The notes under the pieces: model-generated
Seen by the model: only the letters and a program-made list of their open reading frames with translations
Told to the model about the DNA's origin: nothing
Databases searched by the model: none
Assembly: GCF_023716465.1 (NCBI RefSeq)
Contig: NZ_CP092415.1
Location: 3,325,501 to 3,389,500 of the forward strand
Length of the DNA stretch: 64,000 nt
Source of the DNA: Flagellimonas marinaquae
GTDB taxonomy: Bacteria; Bacteroidota; Bacteroidia; Flavobacteriales; Flavobacteriaceae
Direction of reading: 5' to 3'
In this document: positions 37,518-43,689 of the stretch, in pieces
How the letters are laid out: each line of letters opens with the position of its first letter
Position numbering within the stretch: the stretch's first letter is position 1
Made by a program: the position numbers and the translations under genes

Positions 37518-37648
37518 CTACAACGGTCTCGGCTATGAGTAGTTGCGTGGGTTAGTACTTAACTTCGCAAGTACACACCAAACTGAAAATCCGAGAGGAT
37601 TTTCAGAAGTAGGCAAGTTGTAGCAATTACTTATAGCCATTGTTGTGC
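37518..37648 (-). repeat. attC-like element 6 (type II)
   Basis: 131 bp from CTACAAC to GTTGTGC. Arms GGCTATGAGTAGTTGC / GCAATTACTTATAGCC; spacer GGTCTC opposite AAT; central perfect hairpin CTGAAAATCC-GAGA-GGATTTTCAG. The best preserved type II copy. Confidence 0.82.
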
Positions 37649-38265
37649 GTTCGTTTTTTTATTCGGTTAACAATTTCAAATCCCAAATATTCTTTCAGTT
37701 TCGGAAATTTGTATCTATAGTATTCATTCCAATAGCTTATCATTCTACTTTCGGTCTGTTGCCAATATTTAGGGTTTTCATCTCTAAATTCAGCATAATA
37801 ATCCAAAGTGTTTTCGTTTATTTTTTTGTCAATAATTGGAAGCAATTCATAAACGTATTCACCAATTAATTGGATTATAAATGGAACAGTCCACTTTTCT
37901 GAACTATCAGATATTAAATTCAGTCGTTTTTCTCTTAAATATCCATTATGATGACGCAAATAAATACAATTTAAAATGTCTTTTTGTTTGTCAGTCAAAG
38001 ACTTTTCTAATTCTGGACTTGGTTCGTTAAAGTAAAGCCTGTAAGGAATTAATAGGGATTCGTTGTCAAATTCAATATTCAATTCCGATTCGTGAATCAG
38101 ATTGTCGACTTTGTGAGTTTGTCCATCACATAATTTGACTAGGTTATTTTCGAATGGTAAGATTTTCAAAACTTCGTTCAAGTCCGAATGCAATTTTTTT
38201 GGAAACGATTTTTTTAATCTTTCCTGATATTCAGATTTAACATTTCGCTTAAATATCTCTGGCAT
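37627..38265 (-). CDS. Hypothetical protein
   Basis: 212 aa, no signal or membrane span, rich in Asn/Glu/Lys/Tyr. Predicted mostly helical; segments IYLRHHNGYLREKRLNLI and VPFIIQLIGEYVYELLPIID suggest a compact cytoplasmic helical fold. I do not recognise a family. Its cassette ends are GTTGTGCGT and ACGCACAAC. Confidence 0.7.
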   Translation of the reverse strand: MPEIFKRNVKSEYQERLKKSFPKKLHSDLNEVLKILPFENNLVKLCDGQTHKVDNLIHESELNIEFDNESLLIPYRLYFNEPSPELEKSLTDKQKDILNCIYLRHHNGYLREKRLNLISDSSEKWTVPFIIQLIGEYVYELLPIIDKKINENTLDYYAEFRDENPKYWQQTESRMISYWNEYYRYKFPKLKEYLGFEIVNRIKKRTHNNGYK

Positions 38266-38284
38266 TTTGGTTTTCTCAAATGAC

Positions 38285-38400
38285 GCACAACGCCCTGCTA
38301 AACGCAGTGACGTTCTGGGTTTAAAATTATGTGAATTTATTCACAAATGATTTTAAAGACAAGCAGAACGTTATCAAATTGCTTTTAGTTAATGTTGGGT
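38285..38400 (-). repeat. attC-like element 7 (type I)
   Basis: 116 bp from GCACAAC to GTTGGGT. The outer arms (GCTAAACGCAGTGACGTTCTG versus CAGAACGTTATC-AAATTGCTTTTAG) pair imperfectly, and an inner hairpin TTTAAAAT...ATTTTAAA encloses GTGAAT-TT-ATTCAC. Identical to element 9 apart from the four bases before the AAC. Confidence 0.8.
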
Positions 38401-38561
38401 CGGGTTTTTGGTGTTTTCAATCGTGGGGCCGAGGACTTCCAGTCCCGACTGCATTGGCAATTTGGTTTAGCAGGGCGTTGGGACGGATGCCCAAGGGGCG
38501 GGAATTGCGGAGCAATGTAGCTACTTGGTTGAGGCCGGAGGCTTTCAAAATCCGTCCCAAC
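38289..38561 (-). mobile_element. ORF-less mini-cassette, copy 1
   Basis: 273 bp apparently identical to 39493-39765. Identity begins and ends at AAC: here ACGCAC precedes the first AAC and GTATTT follows the last. On the minus strand it reads from GTTGGGACGG through an ORF-less ~165-bp stretch to its own type I site. The ORF readable on the other strand is not credible as a gene. Confidence 0.8.
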
Positions 38562-38685
38562 GTATTTGTATATGGTTTGTTGCGTGTTTAAGCACCTAAT
38601 TTAACAAATACAAACCAAATAGAAAATCCGCGAGGATTTTCGTAAGTAGGCTAGAACTAGCAATAAATTATATACGGTGTTACCT
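38555..38685 (-). repeat. attC-like element 8 (type II)
   Basis: 131 bp from TCCCAAC to GTTACCT. Arms GTATATGGTTTGTTGC and GCAATAAATTATATAC pair with three mismatches; central hairpin AAAATCC-GCGA-GGATTTT. The right edge overlaps the stop of the 38680 gene. Confidence 0.78.
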
Positions 38686-39483
38686 GCAGTTTTTTAATTC
38701 AGTTATGGTCTTTTCGGTCAATTCAGAACCTACTATACAACCATAACAGTTTCTTGTTAATAAAGGCACTTTTTTCAGTTCCTCAATTCGCAATTCAATT
38801 GATTTTTTTTGATTCTCACTAAATTTAGTCAGATTACAATAATAAAATTCAACTGCCATTAATCGAGTTGCCGGATTTATACTGTAAAGTAAATATTCGC
38901 AATTCTCATTTTTTATAATTTCATCAAATAATTTTCGATTATTTAAAACGCTCATTCCATAGCCACACCTATTTCCGAAAATTATTCCAGCGAAAGGATT
39001 AATCAAGTCAGTTGATTTATTTTCCGTCCGTTTTTCAATTCCGTCTAACGGTTCGTTAGCTTTATCGAGTCCGAAATATATTGGTTCAACTTTGTAATCA
39101 TCGTTTACTTCAAACATTGCAGAAAGTCTTTCTTTATACAATTTTTTAAGTTTTCTGGACTTATTGGCTTTTATATATGTAGAAAGTTCATATGCAATAA
39201 CCTCATTTTTATAATACAAGATTTTGTAATTAAATGAAATACTTCCAACTCCTTTTCCGCTTTCTTTTAGTTGATATCCAAATCCTAAATTCTCACGTCT
39301 GTCATTTTTGACTTCAAGAGTTTTTAATAATTCCTCTGTTGATTTATTATAAGCCTCCGTTAATTGAGATATGAAAAGTGTATCAACTCTAACATAATAT
39401 TTTTCCACTTCAGTCTTTTGGGAAAATGAAATATTACAAATTCCTAAAACTAAAATTATTAATATGAAGTTTCTTGTTTTCAA
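38680..39483 (-). CDS. Secreted hypothetical protein
   Basis: 267 aa read from a TTG at 39483, which sits 9 bp inside the TGCAGGTAAC cassette edge; no ATG is available before the signal peptide (KTRNFILIILVLGICNISFSQ), so TTG is preferred. The mature part is charged and probably alpha/beta, with cysteines in a C-terminal TRNCYGCIVG segment. No family recognised. It is bounded by two copies of the same 273-bp unit. Confidence 0.65.
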   Translation of the reverse strand: MKTRNFILIILVLGICNISFSQKTEVEKYYVRVDTLFISQLTEAYNKSTEELLKTLEVKNDRRENLGFGYQLKESGKGVGSISFNYKILYYKNEVIAYELSTYIKANKSRKLKKLYKERLSAMFEVNDDYKVEPIYFGLDKANEPLDGIEKRTENKSTDLINPFAGIIFGNRCGYGMSVLNNRKLFDEIIKNENCEYLLYSINPATRLMAVEFYYCNLTKFSENQKKSIELRIEELKKVPLLTRNCYGCIVGSELTEKTITELKNCR

Positions 39484-39488
39484 ATTGC

Positions 39489-39604
39489 AGGTAACGCCCT
39501 GCTAAACGCAGTGACGTTCTGGGTTTAAAATTATGTGAATTTATTCACAAATGATTTTAAAGACAAGCAGAACGTTATCAAATTGCTTTTAGTTAATGTT
39601 GGGT
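39489..39604 (-). repeat. attC-like element 9 (type I)
   Basis: 116 bp from AGGTAAC to GTTGGGT; same sequence as element 7 after the AAC. Nearest complete site to the recombinase. Confidence 0.8.
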
Positions 39605-39765
39605 CGGGTTTTTGGTGTTTTCAATCGTGGGGCCGAGGACTTCCAGTCCCGACTGCATTGGCAATTTGGTTTAGCAGGGCGTTGGGACGGATGCCCAAGG
39701 GGCGGGAATTGCGGAGCAATGTAGCTACTTGGTTGAGGCCGGAGGCTTTCAAAATCCGTCCCAAC
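39493..39765 (-). mobile_element. ORF-less mini-cassette, copy 2
   Basis: 273 bp apparently identical to 38289-38561, here preceded by GCAGGT and followed by TTGTTT. Reverse-complementary ends of its ORF-less part are GTTGGGTCGG and CCGTCCCAAC. It occupies the first position next to the recombinase, as the most recent insertion would. Confidence 0.8.
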
Positions 39766-39865
39766 TTGTTTATATGCCGAACTTTACTGAGTTTATACCC
39801 CCACAATGGAGGACTATGCCCAAGTTTATACATGGCTTCTTCAGTTTAGTCCGGTTGTGTTATTT
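39759..39865 (-). other. Candidate attI-like primary insertion site
   Basis: From TCCCAAC (39759-39765) to GTTATTT (39859-39865), between the first cassette and the recombinase stop. Contains imperfect arms GCCGAACTTTACTGA and TCAGTTTAGTCCGG. It differs from the attC-like families. By position it would be the recombinase-adjacent insertion site (inference). Confidence 0.45.
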
Positions 39866-39888
39866 TCTTACAATGCAATATACTGTTT

Positions 39889-41004
39889 TTATAGATCATC
39901 AAACGGACTGCTAATATTTTTAAAACTATTCTCGGTAACGTGGGTGTAGATCATTGTAGTTTTGGGACTGCTATGGCCCAATAGTTCCTGTATGTACCTA
40001 ATGTCGGTACCGTTTTCCAATAAATGTGTGGCAAAGCTGTGTCGAAGCGTATGCAACGTAACCTCTTTTTTAATTCCCGCTTTAAAAACAGCTTTTTTTA
40101 ATACCCATTGCGCACTGCTAGTACTGTATTTTTCCGAACGCTGACCTACGAATAAATATTTACTCGGTTTATATTGCTTATAATATGTACGTAGCGTTTC
40201 CAAAAAACTATGGGACAACAAGGTATACCTGTCCTTTTTTCCCTTTCCTCCCTTAATATGGACCAACATTCGATCACTATCAATATCGGTCACTTTTAAA
40301 TTGATGGCCTCTCCGATTCGCAATCCGCCCGAATAGATCAAGGACAGTAACGTTCTGTGTTTTAAGTTGTGTGTTTCCTCTATTATGGACCGTATTTCTT
40401 CCTTGCTCAAAACAACAGGAAGTTTCTTTTCCTTTTTTGGCCTCACCAGATCTAGGGCCTCCATAGCTATATTTTTGAACAAAAAATATTTTTTGATACC
40501 ATTGATACATTGGTTTTGGTATGAAATTGATTTCCCTTCTTTCACGATAAAATCATAATTAAAGGACTCCACCAATGCCTTGGAATAGAATTTTGATTTT
40601 TTTAGGATGGCGTACCTAACAAAAAAACCGCTTACTTCTACATAAGTATTCACGGTATTTGGGCTCAATCTTTTCTCCATCAACCACTTTCTGAAACTAT
40701 GTAGATCTCGTTGTTGTTTTGGACCTAAAGGAGGTAAAAAGAACGGCTTTTTATTTTTGGGGAGTCCTCTCTTTTTTTGTCTCACCTCCGAATAGTCCAC
40801 ATAGCATCCGATTTTTCGTAAATGATTGAAAATAAGATTTAGATTATTTGAGGAGTTTTCCAGATAGAACGTACCATCCAGAAGATCCTGCTGCAATACC
40901 GGCAACTTTAATAGATGTTTCCTTAGTGTTGTGTCCGATTTATAGTCGATACGGATATTGTCCGCCCCATTTTTTGTCCCTAAAACCAGTTTTACGGATT
41001 TCAT
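39889..41004 (-). CDS. Tyrosine recombinase, integron-integrase-like but without the IntI insert
   Basis: 371-aa tyrosine site-specific recombinase. A ~90-residue N-terminal extension of unknown function precedes a SAM-like core-binding domain (~95-185) and the catalytic domain (~195-365). Catalytic residues: R229 (SGGLRIGE), Lys in KGGKGKKDRY (~254), H318 and R321 (HTLRHSFATHLLENG), H344 (LLGHSSPKTT) and Y353 (MIYTHV). The C-terminal stretch closely resembles IntI, but only ~55 residues separate the beta-hairpin Lys from H318, so the extra alpha-helical IntI patch is absent. Its stop lies 24 bp from the array edge and it is transcribed toward the array. Confidence 0.9.
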   Translation of the reverse strand: MKSVKLVLGTKNGADNIRIDYKSDTTLRKHLLKLPVLQQDLLDGTFYLENSSNNLNLIFNHLRKIGCYVDYSEVRQKKRGLPKNKKPFFLPPLGPKQQRDLHSFRKWLMEKRLSPNTVNTYVEVSGFFVRYAILKKSKFYSKALVESFNYDFIVKEGKSISYQNQCINGIKKYFLFKNIAMEALDLVRPKKEKKLPVVLSKEEIRSIIEETHNLKHRTLLSLIYSGGLRIGEAINLKVTDIDSDRMLVHIKGGKGKKDRYTLLSHSFLETLRTYYKQYKPSKYLFVGQRSEKYSTSSAQWVLKKAVFKAGIKKEVTLHTLRHSFATHLLENGTDIRYIQELLGHSSPKTTMIYTHVTENSFKNISSPFDDL

Positions 41005-41046
41005 TTAATTTCGTTTAAAATAAATAGGGGGTGCTACGCGGTAAAC

Positions 41047-41086
41047 CTGTCCGTTAAAATACAAAATCAAATTTGTAAACGGTCAG
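41047..41086. promoter_or_regulatory. Inverted repeat upstream of the recombinase
   Basis: Imperfect 40-bp palindrome: outer arms CTGTCCGTTA / AAACGGTCAG (8 of 10 pair) and inner arms TACAAA / TTTGTA. It lies 43 bp before the recombinase ATG and could be an operator or a recombinase-binding site. Confidence 0.45.
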
Positions 41087-41150
41087 TGTAACTATTTGGC
41101 CCAAATACTGTCTGTTATTTTGGTACCGATGCTTGAGGGAAAAAGGGAGA

Positions 41151-42269
41151 CTATAGGTTTTTTACATAAGTGCGTCTACGACGAATTACCTTGGGGTCAA
41201 AATGCTTCCACATCTGTTGTATGGCAATATTGTCCTCCAGTTCGGGGGTTCTAATGCAATTCACAACGCCACGCTTTTTAAAAGTGTGGTGGAACTCGTT
41301 AAAAATAATGGCCGTAACACCTTTGTTCTGGTATTTTGGATGAATGCCGATAAGGTAGAAAATGGCATCCTTACTGTGTTTTCTGGCGTGGAGCAAATGG
41401 AAAATGCCGAACGGGAACAATTTGCCCTTGGCCTTTTGCAAAGCTTCCGAGAAAGAGGGCATTACAATGGCAAAGGCCACCATATTGTCCTCGGCGTCCA
41501 CCACAAACTTAATATACTCCGGGTTTATAAAACCAATGTACTTTTTCTTAAAATATTCCTTTTGGATATCCGTGATCTTAACAAAGGAAGATAGTTTGGC
41601 ATAACTATCGTTGAACAGGTCGAACATTTTGTCCACCCACGGCATAATATCGGCACTTTTCTTAAAGTTGAGTTCTCGGAGCCCGAATCGTTTTTTGATG
41701 AGCATATTGGCTTTCTCAAAAAGTTTGGGGTCCGCATTGGCCGCCAAAAATTTGCTTTCGGAGTATTTTTTTTCCGTGGTGAACCCGTGCTTTTCATAAT
41801 GAGATTGATAATAGGGGTGATTGTACCACGTGATCATATTGCCAACTTGATCAAAACCTTCGGTGAGCACGCCCACTTTGTCCAAATTGGAAAAACCTAC
41901 CGGACCTTCCATGTAATCGAGTTGGTTTTCCTTGCCGATTTCCTGCACTTTGTCCAACAAGGCTTTGGAAACTTCCGGGTCGTCCACAAAATCGAACCAA
42001 CCAAAGCGCATTTTTTTAAGCCCCTGTTCCTTTACCTCCAACCAATTTATTATGGCCGCTACGCGCCCCACTAACTTACCATCCTTGTAGGCTAAAAAAA
42101 ACTGCGCCCCCGCTGTTTTAAAAACAGGGTTCTTGTCCTTGTCAAAAGACTCCATTTCATCATTGATAATAGGGGGCACCCAATACGGGGAACCTTTGTA
42201 GAGCAAGAAAGGGAATTTCACAAATCGTTTAAGGTCGGATTTGGACGAAACCTGTTTTATGGTAACCAT
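41151..42269 (-). CDS. GNAT-like conserved protein
   Basis: 372 aa, cytoplasmic. The N-terminal ~170 residues (FLAYKDGKLVGRVAAIIN) and the C-terminal part (FYLIGIHPKYQNKGVTAIIFNEF) both look like GNAT beta-alpha elements; the latter is a recognisable acetyl-CoA loop. The family is widespread in Bacteroidota, usually called hypothetical or acetyltransferase. Substrate unknown. First core gene outside the array. Confidence 0.75.
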   Translation of the reverse strand: MVTIKQVSSKSDLKRFVKFPFLLYKGSPYWVPPIINDEMESFDKDKNPVFKTAGAQFFLAYKDGKLVGRVAAIINWLEVKEQGLKKMRFGWFDFVDDPEVSKALLDKVQEIGKENQLDYMEGPVGFSNLDKVGVLTEGFDQVGNMITWYNHPYYQSHYEKHGFTTEKKYSESKFLAANADPKLFEKANMLIKKRFGLRELNFKKSADIMPWVDKMFDLFNDSYAKLSSFVKITDIQKEYFKKKYIGFINPEYIKFVVDAEDNMVAFAIVMPSFSEALQKAKGKLFPFGIFHLLHARKHSKDAIFYLIGIHPKYQNKGVTAIIFNEFHHTFKKRGVVNCIRTPELEDNIAIQQMWKHFDPKVIRRRRTYVKNL

Positions 42270-42349
42270 AGTTGCAAATTAATACCCAATATTATGAATA
42301 TTACTTGCGCTAGAAAAATAAGATGATGTAAAACGTAAAAATCCATGGA

Positions 42350-43318
42350 TTAACCACGGTTTTTTCTCTTCTTTTTTGATTTCCGTTTATTGGAGTTCTT
42401 TTTGATTTTCCCGTTCATGCCAGATTGCTGCTCGTTGATCGGAATAAGTTCATCTTTATGAAAATCCAAGCGATACGAAAAACCGAGCACTACAAATATA
42501 CGGGAAGGGTCGTTTTTAAAACCCGATCCCATATGGATATCGGCCTGGAAATTAGGATTGATCAAACGGGCCACCCCGGTCCTTAGGATAATATCAGAAT
42601 AGCGGTCCCCGGAAATGCCCTGTCCCTCAAAAAAGACACTCCATCTGGGGTCACGAAAAGCATGGGTTACCGAAAGGGCGTATCGCCATTCGGGAGTATC
42701 GGTCGTAATACGATCGTAGGCAATATTGGAAATCAATACAAACCTTGGGGATAGCCTGCTCTGTGTTTGGATTCCACCACGGTACGAAATTGTAGGTTCG
42801 CCGGGATAGAACGGATTATCGCCCAATACAAAATTCGCACCACCGTACACCGACACGGCCGGAATCAGGTTTTTCCATTGAAAAAGGTTGTTGGCCCTCC
42901 AGCTGTACAAGTTGGGTTTGCTCCGAGCAGGATCTTTGTAGGGGTCAAAGACCAAATATTTTAATCCAACACGATTTCTGGAAAAATTGGTGAGCGAACC
43001 CTCGATGCCCAAGTCCGGATAAGTAATGTTCTGTGTAATGAACGTACCTTCCATGATTACTTCCAGCTCCTCGAAAAGCAATCCGTAACGTAGGGCATAA
43101 TCGGCACCAAAAATGTTGGAGTCGGAGTTTAAGTCCGCATTGTCCTGCTGTTCGTACAGCAAGCCAACTTCTGCCTGTACCACATTTTTACCAACGGCAT
43201 AGGCACTTGCGGCCCTGCCCGGGCGGTTGGAATTGATCACATCGGTATATTGTGCGCAGATAATGGTGGGGAAAAAAGCGAGTAAAAAGAATTTCTTTTT
43301 GATTATGGAAATGTCCAT
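42350..43318 (-). CDS. Outer-membrane transporter-like protein (Phenol_MetA_deg type)
   Basis: 322 aa: signal peptide (~1-22, ending ICAQ) and a beta-barrel starting with the typical DVINSNRPGRAASAYAVGKN segment of the MetA-pathway phenol-degradation/transporter family. The barrel ends near FSYRLDF, followed by a strongly basic tail (KRKSKKKRKNRG). Ligand unknown. Confidence 0.8.
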   Translation of the reverse strand: MDISIIKKKFFLLAFFPTIICAQYTDVINSNRPGRAASAYAVGKNVVQAEVGLLYEQQDNADLNSDSNIFGADYALRYGLLFEELEVIMEGTFITQNITYPDLGIEGSLTNFSRNRVGLKYLVFDPYKDPARSKPNLYSWRANNLFQWKNLIPAVSVYGGANFVLGDNPFYPGEPTISYRGGIQTQSRLSPRFVLISNIAYDRITTDTPEWRYALSVTHAFRDPRWSVFFEGQGISGDRYSDIILRTGVARLINPNFQADIHMGSGFKNDPSRIFVVLGFSYRLDFHKDELIPINEQQSGMNGKIKKNSNKRKSKKKRKNRG

Positions 43319-43404
43319 ATAACTGGTTTTTAATACTATTTTAAGATACGTTTTATGGGTTTGCGGGACTAACAGTGTAAATTTGATTCAATAACTGAGG
43401 TTAT

Positions 43405-43665
43405 ATGGTTTTATTACAAACGATTTTAATATTCATATTAGTATACTACGGGCTTAAATTCCTGTTAAAATGGTTGGCGCCGAAATTGTTCAATTACGCC
43501 ATGCGCAAGACCAACGAGCGTTTTGAGCAGCAGTTCGGAAATCCTGGGGATTTTGGACATACAAAAACACGGGAAGGGGAGACCACCATATCCAAAAAAC
43601 CACATCGCAGATCCAATCCTTCAAAAAAAGTTGGAGAATACATAGATTTTGAGGAAATTGATTAA
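43405..43665 (+). CDS. DUF4834 family small membrane protein
   Basis: 86 aa: one N-terminal transmembrane helix (LLQTILIFILVYYGLKFLL) and a basic, polar tail ending KKVGEYIDFEEID. The C-terminal VGEYIDFEEID signature is typical of DUF4834, found only in Bacteroidota. It starts a run of envelope polysaccharide genes, 24 bp ahead of the YfhO gene. Confidence 0.88.
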   Translation: MVLLQTILIFILVYYGLKFLLKWLAPKLFNYAMRKTNERFEQQFGNPGDFGHTKTREGETTISKKPHRRSNPSKKVGEYIDFEEID

Positions 43666-43689
43666 TATTTGCCGAATCAAAACCTATCC

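Larger units (their letters stand above)
23953..39872 (-). mobile_element. Integron-like cassette array with co-oriented tyrosine recombinase
   Basis: About 16 kb of minus-strand, unrelated genes separated by palindromic elements that begin with an AAC core and end with a GTT core. The segments between elements have complementary ends. One 273-bp ORF-less unit is repeated with identity ending at AAC on both sides. A tyrosine recombinase gene abuts the 39.87-kb end. Elements near it are intact and similar, while those at 24-28 kb are longer, deleted or diverged, as expected when new cassettes enter next to the recombinase. Named integron features (attC R''/R' cores, unpaired spacer) are the comparison used. 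The recombinase is not a typical IntI, so the class is inferred. Confidence 0.75.

Noticed and set aside
38331..38591. 86-aa plus-strand ORF inside the 273-bp repeat (and its extended twin at 39535-39849)
   Set aside because: The shared peptide comes only from the repeated palindromic DNA, runs opposite to all cassette genes, and changes its end wherever the repeat ends. It is repeat sequence, not a gene.
24333..39483. Toxin-antitoxin pairs, which are common in cassette arrays
   Set aside because: I looked for small paired ORFs among the cassettes; none of the genes has a recognisable toxin or antitoxin fold or the right size pairing.
39889..41004. Calling the recombinase a bona fide IntI
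   Set aside because: The catalytic residues and C-terminus are similar, but the IntI-specific insert is missing and the gene is co-oriented with the cassettes, so I kept the broader tyrosine recombinase call.
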